Assembly (NCBI GenBank): GCA_016208975.1
Contig: JACQXA010000004.1
Coordinates: 1,303,015 to 1,367,014 of the forward strand
Source of the DNA: Nitrospinota bacterium
GTDB taxonomy: Bacteria > Nitrospinota_A > UBA7883 > JACRLM01
Direction: 5' to 3'
DNA length: 64,000 nt
Shown: positions 26,016 through 34,269 of the stretch, one piece after another
Numbering within the stretch: position 1 is the stretch's first letter
Layout of the letters: each line of letters starts with the position of its first letter
Position numbers and translations under genes: made by a program
Notes under the pieces: generated by a model
The model's input: only the letters and a program-made list of their open reading frames with translations
What the model was told of the DNA's origin: nothing
The model's database searches: none

Positions 26016-26939
26016 TCAGTTGCTGTACAAGAGACCCGACACCCTGTTGTCGTCTCCACCATGGCCGCCTTCATCATCTTCGCCGTCACCGTGCCCGGCT
26101 CCGTCGGCGTGGCAGGCTATACAGTTGGAATTGCTTACGCGGCTGTGGCTATAGCTCCAGCTGATGCCGCTGGTGTGGCACCCCTCGCAGGCGAACCCGG
26201 AGTAGTGGCCGCTGTGGCAACTGGCGCATCCGGAGGATATGCCGGTATGGGTAAAGCTTGCCCCTGCCCAACTGGGGTACGAGTGACAGCTTTCGCAGGT
26301 TGTTCCGTAGTGGTTCGCCGGCATCGTGCTTATGTGACAGCTGGAGCAACCGGATGTATATATATGCGCCCCCCCGCTACTGAAACCCCAGGAGCCGCTG
26401 GAATAGGTGTGGCAGGCCTCGCAAGGCGTGGAGGCGCGCCCGTCGCTGGCGTGGGTGGACGGCGCCCTTCCCGAATGGCACGACAAACAGGAGGTGGTCA
26501 AATAGCTGTGCCACTCCGTATGGCTCACCCTTGAATGGGATGTGAAACTGTCGGAATAATGGCAAGAGTTGCAGTAAGTGCTGATGCTATGGGAAGCGTG
26601 GTTGAAGAGATTGGTGCTGTTATAGTTGGCGGAATGGCACTGGTAACATATCTGGGTGCGGTCCGCCGTGGCGCTGGTATTGCCTTGTACCCCGTCGGTT
26701 CGGGCGGAGGTCCTATTGGTGAGGGGCAAAGCGTGACAAGTGGTACCGCATTCGAAATTGGCGTGGGAACCGGCCATGTAAGATTCGTGCCATGAATAGT
26801 CTGGTGTTTTTTGGATTCCGCTTAAGTTGGCCGTGGAACTACCCCCTGAAAGAGAGGAGCCGTTACTGCCGCCACCGCCATCGCAGGCTGTGAGAGCCGC
26901 CATCGCCAATATCATTAAACCCGCCAGATACTTACGCAT
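26016..26939 (-). CDS. ten-haem cytochrome c lipoprotein
   Basis: 307 aa. Lipoprotein signal peptide (lipobox LTAC at about residue 19), Gly/Ser-rich linker, then closely spaced haem-c sites: nine CxxCH (CYQCH, CNSCH, CLSCH, CEACH, CSSCH, CESCH, CASCH, CEGCH, CIACH) plus one CGTTCH, a CX3CH variant, at the N-terminal end. The C-terminus is Asp/Gly/His-rich (GHGDGEDDEGGHGGDD). Lipid-anchored multihaem proteins of this type wire electrons across the periplasm or outer membrane. No porin or oxidoreductase partner is adjacent. Not homologous by eye to the pentahaem protein at 32865. Confidence 0.85.
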   Translation of the reverse strand: MRKYLAGLMILAMAALTACDGGGGSNGSSLSGGSSTANLSGIQKTPDYSWHESYMAGSHANFECGTTCHALPLTNRTSARTDGVQGNTSATADRTQICYQCHSANYNSTNLFNHASHSISTYCNSCHYSDSFTSHSRVSHTEWHSYLTTSCLSCHSGRAPSTHASDGRASTPCEACHTYSSGSWGFSSGGAHIYTSGCSSCHISTMPANHYGTTCESCHSYPSWAGASFTHTGISSGCASCHSGHYSGFACEGCHTSGISWSYSHSRVSNSNCIACHADGAGHGDGEDDEGGHGGDDNRVSGLLYSN

Positions 26940-27257
26940 ACTCTAAAGCCCCTCACAGCTTAATATGGTCAACTTAATAAATGTTCGTTGCGCCTGAGCC
27001 GGAACAAGAAAAATTTCATTTTCAGTTAAGCAAGCCTTGTGCCTATTCCCAAGCCAGTTTGAGTTGGATGAAAAGAGCTTATAAATCAATATCAAGAGTC
27101 CCTCTGAATAATATAATCCATTTAATTGGAGCTTGTGGGGAAACTTGAAAATGACTGGATTTAGGACAAATGACCGTCTTGATTCGAGTCATCCAGCGGA
27201 TTTTTCCAACAGTATTGAATCATTCTAAATCAACATGGAATGGTAAGATAGTTGACC
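26940..27257. other. AT-rich divergent promoter region
   Basis: 318 bp between divergent genes, clearly more AT-rich than the flanks. It contains a perfect TATAAT at 27112-27117 (plus) without a good -35, a TTGACC on the minus strand near 26970, and TAAGAT 8 nt before the ATG at 27258. A 25-codon frame (27150-27227) has no support. No gene called. Confidence 0.5.
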
Positions 27258-28388
27258 ATGAAGAAGAAAATAGCGTTTGTAGCCGTTGGTTTGGTGGCGC
27301 TTTTCGCCGGGGGGTTCTACTTTTCCGGGGATGGTGGAAACGAGGCGAAAAACCGGATCAAGACCATGGTGACCAAACGGGGCGACCTGGTTTTGTCCAT
27401 TTCCGCCACCGGGGCCATAGAGCCGAATTTCCAGGTGGAGGTAAAGTCTAAAGCCTCGGGCGAGATAATGGATTTTCCCTACGAGCCTGGCGATACGGTA
27501 AAAAAGGGAGACAGGCTGTTAACGCTGGATCCTTCCACGGAACAACGCAACCTGGCCCAGATAGAGGCGGACAGGTGGCGGGCGAAAGCGGATGTGGAAT
27601 CGGCCCAGGCTTCTCTGGATGAAGCCCGCTCCAAATATAACCGGGCCAAGGCGCTGATGGCAGAGGAACTTATTTCCCAGCAGGACATGGAAAGCGCCGC
27701 AAGCCTTTACGCCTCCGCCCAGGCGAAACTGTCGGTGGCGCAGGCGGCGGAACGCCGGGCGGCCATTGCCGTGGAAGAGGCCAAAGACCGGGTGAGAGAC
27801 ACGGTGGTCACTTCTCCCATGGACGGGATTTTGCTGGAGAAGACCGTGGAGCGGGGGCAGATAATATCCTCTGGCATATCATCGTTCACCGGCGGGACGA
27901 AGCTTTGCGTGGTGGCGGATGTGTCCCGTGTATTCATACTCGTCACAGTGGACGAGACCGACATAGGCAAAGTTGCCCCGGGCCAGAGGGCCAGGATAAC
28001 CGTGGACGCCCACCCGGAGAATGTTTTTGAGGGGGTGGTGGAGCGGGTTTACCCCAAAGGGGAAGAGCAGGACAAGATAACCATTTTCAAAGTGAAAGTG
28101 GAGATTATAGGCGAGGGACGCACGTTGTTGAAATCTCAAATGACCGCCAATGTGGACATCATCCAGAGCGTGCGCAAAAACGTTATCGCCGTGCCCGATG
28201 AGGCGTTGAAGACCGATGATGAAGGCAAAACCCGGTATGTGACGCTTCTGGTCAACGGCAAACAGGAGAAACGGTTTGTGAAAACCGGCCTTTCCAACGG
28301 GTTCGACACGGAGATAGCGGAAGGGCTATCGGGGAATGAAACCGTTATTACACGCATGCCAGCGCCCCCTAAAGACGAGGATAAATAA
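27258..28388 (+). CDS. MacA/HlyD-type periplasmic adaptor subunit
   Basis: 376 aa from the ATG (a TTG six bases earlier is possible). N-terminal membrane anchor (KKIAFVAVGLVALFAGGFYF), barrel-sandwich/lipoyl half (GEIMDFPYEPGDTVKKGD), a coiled-coil hairpin about 100-170, second lipoyl half (SPMDGILLEKTVERGQ) and beta-barrel to about 365. Adaptors of this class link an inner-membrane pump to TolC. Neighbour: an ABC ATPase 25 bp downstream, the normal MacA partner type, but the FtsX-like permease is missing from the locus. Confidence 0.88.
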   Translation: MKKKIAFVAVGLVALFAGGFYFSGDGGNEAKNRIKTMVTKRGDLVLSISATGAIEPNFQVEVKSKASGEIMDFPYEPGDTVKKGDRLLTLDPSTEQRNLAQIEADRWRAKADVESAQASLDEARSKYNRAKALMAEELISQQDMESAASLYASAQAKLSVAQAAERRAAIAVEEAKDRVRDTVVTSPMDGILLEKTVERGQIISSGISSFTGGTKLCVVADVSRVFILVTVDETDIGKVAPGQRARITVDAHPENVFEGVVERVYPKGEEQDKITIFKVKVEIIGEGRTLLKSQMTANVDIIQSVRKNVIAVPDEALKTDDEGKTRYVTLLVNGKQEKRFVKTGLSNGFDTEIAEGLSGNETVITRMPAPPKDEDK

Positions 28389-28413
28389 ACGCCAGTCCAT
28401 CGGCGTTACCGCC

Positions 28414-29070
28414 ATGATAGAAATCGACAACTTAAGAAAAGTTTACAGCCTGGACGGGGCTCAGGTGGAGGCTGTGGCGGGCGTCACTTTTGGGATTGAG
28501 CGGGGTTCCTTTACTGCCCTTATGGGCCCTTCCGGCTCCGGCAAATCCACGCTGATGAACATCCTGGGCCTGCTGGACACACCCACGTCGGGCCGGTACG
28601 AGTTGGATGGGCGGGACGTTTCCAACCTGGCCGACGACGAACTGGCCCTGGTGAGAAACCGCCAGCTGGGTTTCGTTTTCCAGAGCCATAACCTGCTACC
28701 CAGAAACACTGTGCTGGAGAATGTGTGCCTGCCCCTGTATTACCGGGGGGAGGCGGAGCCTATGGAAAAAGCCCGCCGCGCCCTTTCGCAAGTGGGGTTG
28801 AGCGCCCGCGAGAACCATTATCCGGGGCAGATTTCCGGCGGCGAGTCCCAGCGGACAGCCATTGCCCGCGCCATTGTGGGGAACCCGAAAGTGATTCTGG
28901 CGGACGAACCCACCGGCAACCTGGATTCCAAAACCGGCGCCCAGATAATGGACATACTGGTGGATTTAAATAAAGAAGGGGTGACCATTGTGGTGGTGAC
29001 CCACGATTCCGAGATAGCCTCCCACGCCCACAGGATTATAAGAATGCGGGATGGAAAGCTGGTGGATTGA
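28414..29070 (+). CDS. MacB/LolD-type ABC transporter ATPase subunit
   Basis: 218 aa. Start set at the ATG giving MIEIDNLRKVY; the frame extends further upstream but would overlap the adaptor gene. Walker A GPSGSGKST, Q-loop FVFQSHNLLP, signature SGGESQRTAIARAI (SGGES instead of SGGQQ), Walker B VILADEPTGNLDS and H-loop VVTHD. It has the ATPase half only; MacB normally carries this fused to, or next to, a four-helix FtsX permease. A terminator-separated minus-strand gene follows instead, so the permease must be encoded elsewhere or has been lost. Confidence 0.92.
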   Translation: MIEIDNLRKVYSLDGAQVEAVAGVTFGIERGSFTALMGPSGSGKSTLMNILGLLDTPTSGRYELDGRDVSNLADDELALVRNRQLGFVFQSHNLLPRNTVLENVCLPLYYRGEAEPMEKARRALSQVGLSARENHYPGQISGGESQRTAIARAIVGNPKVILADEPTGNLDSKTGAQIMDILVDLNKEGVTIVVVTHDSEIASHAHRIIRMRDGKLVD

Positions 29071-29084
29071 AAAGCGCGGGCGGG

Positions 29085-29116
29085 AAAAAAGAAGCGGGGC
29101 CTTCTGGCGGCCCCGC
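29085..29116 (-). terminator. rho-independent terminator of the 56-aa gene
   Basis: Stem GCGGGGCC (29094-29101) / GGCCCCGC (29109-29116), followed on the minus strand by TTCTTTTTT. It also serves as a hairpin after the convergent ABC ATPase gene. Confidence 0.75.
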
Positions 29117-29130
29117 CAGATGAAAACAGG

Positions 29131-29301
29131 TTAGTTGGCGGCCTTTTTGGCCTTCTCGGCGGTGGCGCGGGAATAGTAGGCGCAACAGCCTTTCTTGGCG
29201 TCCGCGGCCAACCCGGCGGCCTTGATGGCGTCTTTCAGCTTTTTCTCCGGCATACCCAGCTCTTTAGCCCAGTTGCCCGCGGTTTTCAGTTCGTCTGCCA
29301 T
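29131..29301 (-). CDS. small basic protein, putative HTH-like, 56 aa
   Basis: Start ATG at 29301 chosen because AAGGAGAGG lies about 10 nt upstream; the frame is open further but without a signal. Sequence pattern WAKELGMPEKKLKDAIK then AYYSRATAEKAKKA looks like a small helix-turn-helix or winged-helix DNA-binding unit, with an unusual adjacent Cys pair (KKGCCAYY). Lys-rich and Ala-rich. I know similar short stand-alone proteins only as hypotheticals; DNA binding is inference. Own terminator downstream; hicBA starts 145 bp away divergently. Confidence 0.65.
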   Translation of the reverse strand: MADELKTAGNWAKELGMPEKKLKDAIKAAGLAADAKKGCCAYYSRATAEKAKKAAN

Positions 29302-29445
29302 ATTTAAAAAACCTCTCCTTGCGAAAAGTTGTGGATATAATCGGGAATGATAACATAAATGATCGTAACCCAAATCAGCCAGAAGCCCATCCAGAGGGAT
29401 TAAATGTATAATATCTTTGAAAGGCATTGCTGAAAGGGGTATGAA

Positions 29446-29661
29446 ATGTTATTCAATGTGATTCTTGAGCCCGCAGAGGAGGGTGGATTTAACGTGACCG
29501 TTCCCGCGCTGGACGGGTGTTTTACCCAGGGGGATACGGAAAGCGAAGCATTGGAAAACGCCAAAGAAGCTATCCGTTGCTATCTTGAAGGTCTTTCAAA
29601 ACTGAACCAGATTAAAACTTCACCCAGCGCAGTTGTCGAGGAGGTGGAGGTCACGTTTTGA
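29446..29661 (+). CDS. hicB: HicB-family antitoxin
   Basis: 71 aa. HicB partial RNase-H fold: [29 protein letters not shown] is broken here as [14 protein letters not shown] and [21 protein letters not shown], the diagnostic motif set. Short form lacking an added HTH/RHH DNA-binding tail. AAGGGG precedes the ATG by 6 nt. Its TGA overlaps the toxin start by 4 bp. It neutralises HicA by binding it, and in this short form autoregulation may be weak. Confidence 0.9.
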   Translation: MLFNVILEPAEEGGFNVTVPALDGCFTQGDTESEALENAKEAIRCYLEGLSKLNQIKTSPSAVVEEVEVTF

Positions 29662-29873
29662 GCAAAACTTTCTCCGGGAAAGAGTTGGTGAAAGCTTTGC
29701 GCCGGATGGGATTTTATGTGGACCATCAGCGGGGCAGTCATATTTTTATGCACAACCTGGGAAAGGGGATATCTGTAATTGTTCCGTTGCACAGCGAGAT
29801 CAAAAAAGGAACACTAAATAGCATTATCAAAAAGGCTGGCATTACAACCGATGAGCTAAAGAAGTTACTATGA
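29658..29873 (+). CDS. hicA: HicA-family mRNA interferase toxin
   Basis: 71 aa, TTG start inside the antitoxin stop (TTGA). dsRBD-like fold: [29 protein letters not shown] with the catalytic His of the G-S-H motif, and [17 protein letters not shown]. It cleaves mRNA independently of ribosomes. Antitoxin-first order is the less usual hicBA layout. No plasmid or phage genes surround it. Confidence 0.92.
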   Translation: MSKTFSGKELVKALRRMGFYVDHQRGSHIFMHNLGKGISVIVPLHSEIKKGTLNSIIKKAGITTDELKKLL

Positions 29874-29961
29874 AATATTAAATTTCAAGATTCGCAAGTT
29901 CTTACCCCAACGGCCAAATTTCCAAAAACCAAAATTAAACGGGGGCTTACCCCCTCATTTG

Positions 29962-29991
29962 TTCTTAACAGGGCCGGGGCCATGCTATAAT
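29962..29991 (+). promoter_or_regulatory. promoter of tRNA-Cys
   Basis: Perfect -10 TATAAT (29986-29991) and a weak -35 TTCTTA (29962-29967, 18-bp spacing). The predicted start is about 20 nt before the tRNA. Just upstream, GGGGGCTTACCCCC (29941-29954) is a palindrome. Confidence 0.55.
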
Positions 29992-30018
29992 CCACCGGTG
30001 GTCCGCGCAAATAAACCG

Positions 30019-30093
<75 letters not shown>

Positions 30094-30127
30094 TTTTCCC
30101 GCAATACATCACCAGATAAATCCGCCA

Positions 30128-31387
30128 ATGAAAATTCGGGATTTAGCGGTAGCCGGGGGGGTATGGCCTTTCATCCGCTCCACCGCCATTCTCTTCAACA
30201 GGTTCGACTGCCTTAACTATTCCGCCTCGCTGGCGTACACCACGCTCCTGTCGCTGGTGCCCATGGTGGCCATGTCGCTGTCGGTCCTGTCGTCGTTCGA
30301 CGTTTCGCGGACGGCGGTGATGAAATTCTTCTTCAACTGGTTTCTGCCCAACGAAGAATTGGCGGGGGTAATCCAGAAAAACATCAACATTTTCGCGGAT
30401 AACGTGGCGTCGGTCTCCATTTTCGGCCTCATCACCCTGACGGTTTTCAGCTTGTGGGTGGTCAGCGCCATGGAGTCGGCCTTCAACATGATATGGGGCG
30501 TCCGGGGAAACCGTTCGGTGTTCAACCAGTTCGTGGCCTACTGGAGCGCCCTGACTTTCTCGCCGGTGCTCATCGCCGCGTCCATCATAATCACAGCCCA
30601 GATACGCTCGCTGGTGCTAAGCGACGCCTGGAGGGATTATTCGTATGCCCAGGGGATGACCCTGAAAGCCATTCCGGTGATACTAACCTGGACCGCGTTT
30701 TTCCTGATATACAAACTGATCCCTTTCACCACCGTGAACGCCAGGCCCGCCTGGGCCGGTGCGGCGCTGGCGGGAAGCCTTTTCGAGCTGGCCAAGCTGG
30801 GGTTCGACTATTACCTCCGCAACTTCGCAAACTATAACGAGGTGTATGGCGCCCTGTCGGTCATCCCCATATTCCTGTTATGGCTTTATGTGGTTTGGGT
30901 CATCGTGTTGTTGGGCGCGGTGATAACAAGGGTGGCCCAGCATGGCCCCGTAAACGCCATGGCCAAAGAGGAGAAATTGCGGGCCCGGAACACCCTGCTC
31001 CTGTTGTTGGAAACGGCCAGACTGTTCGAATCGGGCGGTGGCGCAATGACCCGCAAAATGGCGAAGCGGATTCTGGGCCTGGCGCCGGACCAGTTTTCCC
31101 GCCTGTCACAAGAGTTGCGGGATATGGGGTTGGCGGAGATAGTGGACAGCGGCGGGATTATGCTCTCCCGCCCGCCGGAGCGGATTTATATGGGCGAGGT
31201 GGCGCTGGCTTTGAGCGACCGGGTTTTTGGCGGGTTTCAGGGCGGCGCTGGAGTTTCAGGGGCAGTGGAGGAGTTCATCATCCGCGCCGGGCAGGCCATT
31301 GAACAGGGTTTGAGCGACATAACCCTTAAAAGCCTTTTGGCCTGGAATCTGGAAGAGTTGGAATCCGGCGAAAAACCCGCGTCATGA
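30128..31387 (+). CDS. YihY/BrkB family membrane protein with C-terminal winged-helix-like domain
   Basis: 419 aa. Residues about 20-275 contain six membrane helices with the family pattern ASLAYTTLLSLVPMVAMSL and VYGALSVIPIFLLWLYVVWV. The family (formerly called RNase BN) is a putative inner-membrane transporter of unproven substrate. Residues about 285-400 form a soluble tail resembling a winged helix (LLLLETARLFESGG, LSQELRDMGLAEIVDSGGIML). The stop overlaps the NFACT gene's ATG by 4 bp, so the two are coupled; no functional link between the two families is known to me. Confidence 0.85.
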   Translation: MKIRDLAVAGGVWPFIRSTAILFNRFDCLNYSASLAYTTLLSLVPMVAMSLSVLSSFDVSRTAVMKFFFNWFLPNEELAGVIQKNINIFADNVASVSIFGLITLTVFSLWVVSAMESAFNMIWGVRGNRSVFNQFVAYWSALTFSPVLIAASIIITAQIRSLVLSDAWRDYSYAQGMTLKAIPVILTWTAFFLIYKLIPFTTVNARPAWAGAALAGSLFELAKLGFDYYLRNFANYNEVYGALSVIPIFLLWLYVVWVIVLLGAVITRVAQHGPVNAMAKEEKLRARNTLLLLLETARLFESGGGAMTRKMAKRILGLAPDQFSRLSQELRDMGLAEIVDSGGIMLSRPPERIYMGEVALALSDRVFGGFQGGAGVSGAVEEFIIRAGQAIEQGLSDITLKSLLAWNLEELESGEKPAS

Positions 31388-32838
31388 ACATATCCGCCGA
31401 AGAGCTTGGCGCCATCGTGGCGGAGCTTAAAACCGTATTGCCCGGCGCCCGGCTGAAAAAGATGACAAAACCCTCATCGCTGGAGTGGCTCCTGCGTTTC
31501 CGGAAAGGGGCGGAGGAATATTCGTTACTCATCAGCATGTCCCCGGAAAATTGCCGGGCGCATCTTGCCTTTCACGAATACGCCGGATTCGCGCCGCCTT
31601 GCCACCTCGTAAGCACGCTTAAAAAACTGGCCGAAGGGGCCCGGGTGGAGAGCGTGGAGCAGATAAACGGCGACAGACTGTTTTCGGTGGCGTTTGGTTA
31701 TGGCGCCGAAACGGTTTCCCTGGTGGCGGAGCTGATGGGGCCGCGGGGGATAGTTTATCTTCTGGACGGAACGGGAAAAGTAATCGCCATGGGGCCTAAT
31801 AGGAAATCGCGGTTGATGCCGGGGGTTCCATACGCTCCGCCACCGCCGAGGGAGGGGGTATCGCCGCCAGTGGAGCAGGACGCAAGCGTATCACCCGGTT
31901 TGACCGCCAACCGCGCCATGGATGGAAAATACTATGAGCCATCGGAACTGGAGCGTCTTGCGGAGGCGAAAAAAGCGCTGACAGCGCCGTTGAAGGCGGA
32001 GTTGAAGAAACTCTCCAAATCCCGCGTTGAAATCGCCCGCGCCCGCCAGGAGCTTGCCCGGTACGCTGGACATAAGAAACTGGGCGACACACTCCAGGCC
32101 TCTTACCACCAGTTGAAAAAAGGTGAACGTGAGGTCACCGTGCCGGACATCTATACGGGGGAAGGGGGGGACATCACAATCCCGCTGGATCCGGCGTTAG
32201 CCCCCGCCGCCAACGTTCAGCGCTATTACAAGCTGTACAGAAAATACGAGAAGGGCCTGCCGCGAACCGATGAGGAACTGGCGGCGGTGGAAGCCAGGGA
32301 AAAGAAAGTCTCGGAAAAGCTGGAGTTGATCATGTCGGCGGCCACGCCGGCCGAAATTTTTAACCACTTCCCGCCACCAGGGGAACCACACGCCAAACAA
32401 GCCCAAGCCACGGCGAAGAAACAGCCCGCCGGGGCGAAATACCGCCGGTTCATAGCCTCCGACGGGAGCGAGATATTGGTGGGCAGGACCGACCGGGAGA
32501 ACGACGAGATTACCTTCAAGGTAGCCAACGGGCGGGACCTGTGGTTGCACGCCCGGGATTATCCCGGCTCCCACGTGGTGGCGCGGGTTCAAAAGGGATC
32601 GGAACTTTCCCGCGCCACATTAATAGAGGCGGCAATGCTGGCCGTCCATTTTTCCAAAGCGTCGGCTTCCGGAAAGGGGGAGGTGGTGTGGAGTCATGTA
32701 AAGGATTTGTCGCGTCCAAAGAACGCCCCACCTGGAAAAGTGTTCGTTCGAGGCGGCGGTAATACGGTACAGGTGAAAGTGGACGAGGCCGTTATCAAGC
32801 GGATGAAACAAAAGGCGGCCGGGGACTCCGTTGCATAG
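31384..32838 (+). CDS. NFACT-domain ribosome quality control protein (RqcH/Rqc2-like)
   Basis: 484 aa. NFACT-N domain about 1-150 including the Asp-Arg pair (INGDRLFSVAF) that Rqc2/RqcH need for tRNA-dependent C-terminal tailing; long coiled-coil middle (about 190-340); NFACT-R domain about 370-480 with DLWLHARDYPGSHVVAR. RqcH binds obstructed 50S subunits and adds Ala tails to stalled chains. The region between NFACT-N and the coiled coil is short and Pro-rich (YAPPPPREGVSPP), with no clear helix-hairpin-helix module, so the protein is shorter than classical RqcH (about 570 aa). Alanine tailing is therefore probable but not certain. Confidence 0.82.
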   Translation: MNISAEELGAIVAELKTVLPGARLKKMTKPSSLEWLLRFRKGAEEYSLLISMSPENCRAHLAFHEYAGFAPPCHLVSTLKKLAEGARVESVEQINGDRLFSVAFGYGAETVSLVAELMGPRGIVYLLDGTGKVIAMGPNRKSRLMPGVPYAPPPPREGVSPPVEQDASVSPGLTANRAMDGKYYEPSELERLAEAKKALTAPLKAELKKLSKSRVEIARARQELARYAGHKKLGDTLQASYHQLKKGEREVTVPDIYTGEGGDITIPLDPALAPAANVQRYYKLYRKYEKGLPRTDEELAAVEAREKKVSEKLELIMSAATPAEIFNHFPPPGEPHAKQAQATAKKQPAGAKYRRFIASDGSEILVGRTDRENDEITFKVANGRDLWLHARDYPGSHVVARVQKGSELSRATLIEAAMLAVHFSKASASGKGEVVWSHVKDLSRPKNAPPGKVFVRGGGNTVQVKVDEAVIKRMKQKAAGDSVA

Positions 32839-32864
32839 AGCCCACCGGCCGCCCGGCGCAGGAC

Positions 32865-34034
32865 CTACTTTGCCGCTGTGGAACCCAGGGGTATCCTGAT
32901 GTTCTCCACCGAAGGCACTTCCGGAGAATAAGACAAGAAAGCCGTGGCCGAGATCTCCGGGTCTTTCGGCACGGTGTTGAACATGAAACGGGTGGCGCGG
33001 GTTTCCATCGGTTTTATGGAAGTGTTCTCCGCTATTTTCTTTCCTTCAACGCAGGCTTTCCAGCCGGGGCCCAAAATCTTCCCGTCGGGCCCGGCGATTT
33101 TCTTTCCAAAACCCTTTCGCTGGGTTTCAGAACGCCCGTCGGATCCCTTTATTGTAACCTCCAGCGTCAATTCCCGGGGTTGGGAGCCAGTGGGTATGCT
33201 GTGCCCGGCGCGCACATTGGTTACGCCAAGCTCCACCACAAACCTGTCACCCATGGTTTTTTCCGCCCGGATGACGTCAATCCTCACCGCCCCCTTCATG
33301 AGCTCCACATTGTGCGACATGCCGTGGTCATGAATCTTGCCCGAGGATTTCCCCGTTACATCCGCCACCCTGCCAGAAACCTGGGGCATGTGGCAGTCCT
33401 GGCATTGCACCCCTTTTTTGGAGTAGCCGGAAGCTTTCCACTCTGAAAACGTGGTGGCGGTTTTCACGCCATAGGCGCTGGTGACCTCGTGGCATGGGGC
33501 GCACATTTCAGATTTTTTAAACCACTCGGCGTAAGATGCCGCGTGTGCAGGGGACGAGGCGTTCTGCATGGAGCCCCGCTTTTTCCCGGCCACATCCAGC
33601 CGGAAGGGTTGGGCGGCGGAGATGTCCACCGACTCCACCGAATGGCAGAAATCGCAAGTGACCCCTTCGGCGGTGATTGGCAGACGGCCCTCGTGGTCTT
33701 TAGTTATAAGGGTTGTGGGGGCGTGGCATTTGCCGCACATGTCCTTGGCCGCGCCCTTGGTTTCCCGGTATGCCCTGTCGAACGCCAGGCTGAAGATGGG
33801 GTTTGTAGACGAAATGGCGTGGAGCGACCTGGAGAAACCATCGTAAATTTCCTTGTGGCATTCGCCGCAGGTTTTAGCGCTTGTGAACCCATGCTGTTCA
33901 AGCTTGGTTTCGGCCCCGGCTGAAGACAGCGCCGGAACGGACAGCAGGAGAGCCGTTATGACCATGATAAATTTGGCGGAAAGCCCCCATGCCTGTAGTC
34001 CGGAACTTTTACAACCTGCCATGCCAGCCCCCAT
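32865..34034 (-). CDS. periplasmic pentahaem cytochrome c
   Basis: 389 aa. N-terminal signal segment (KFIMVITALLLSVPALSSAGA) after a rather long leader of about 20 residues, so the true start may be later than the ATG used. Five CxxCH sites: CGECH, CGKCH, CDFCH, CAPCH and CQDCH, with dispersed His that could be distal ligands; resembles the cytochrome c-554/NrfB-like multihaem group. From about residue 225 the rest is an Ig-like beta domain (FVVELGVTNVRAGHSIPTG). Probably carries electrons in anaerobic respiration; no redox partner adjacent. Confidence 0.85.
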   Translation of the reverse strand: MGAGMAGCKSSGLQAWGLSAKFIMVITALLLSVPALSSAGAETKLEQHGFTSAKTCGECHKEIYDGFSRSLHAISSTNPIFSLAFDRAYRETKGAAKDMCGKCHAPTTLITKDHEGRLPITAEGVTCDFCHSVESVDISAAQPFRLDVAGKKRGSMQNASSPAHAASYAEWFKKSEMCAPCHEVTSAYGVKTATTFSEWKASGYSKKGVQCQDCHMPQVSGRVADVTGKSSGKIHDHGMSHNVELMKGAVRIDVIRAEKTMGDRFVVELGVTNVRAGHSIPTGSQPRELTLEVTIKGSDGRSETQRKGFGKKIAGPDGKILGPGWKACVEGKKIAENTSIKPMETRATRFMFNTVPKDPEISATAFLSYSPEVPSVENIRIPLGSTAAK

Positions 34035-34202
34035 ACATGTAAAACCCGCAGACGGGAAATTCCACTGTTAGATGCCTGAACAGCTTAATGGAATCGGCTC
34101 AATGCGAAAAAACTTACCCCCCGGTTCGTTCTTTTACAGCCATGCCGCCGCAAATCCGCCATGGCTATCAACTCCCCCTTTCATGTTATCCGCCGTTTTG
34201 GT

Positions 34203-34232
34203 TTTACCTGGCTGAAACATGTAAGCTATATT
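34203..34232 (+). promoter_or_regulatory. candidate promoter of receiver-GGDEF gene
   Basis: TTTACC (34203-34208), 18-bp spacer, TATATT (34227-34232). Predicted leader about 30 nt, without a clear Shine-Dalgarno before the ATG at 34270. Confidence 0.4.
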
Positions 34233-34269
34233 ATAGGCCATAAAACAGGGATTTGCTCTCAAATGACTT

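Noticed and set aside
27150-27227. 25-codon frame in the divergent gap before the MacA-like gene
   Set aside because: Weak ribosome site, no protein character, within a region better explained as promoter.
28336-28413. Longer form of the ABC ATPase starting inside the adaptor gene
   Set aside because: The added 26 residues have no family counterpart; the ATG at 28414 gives the standard beginning.
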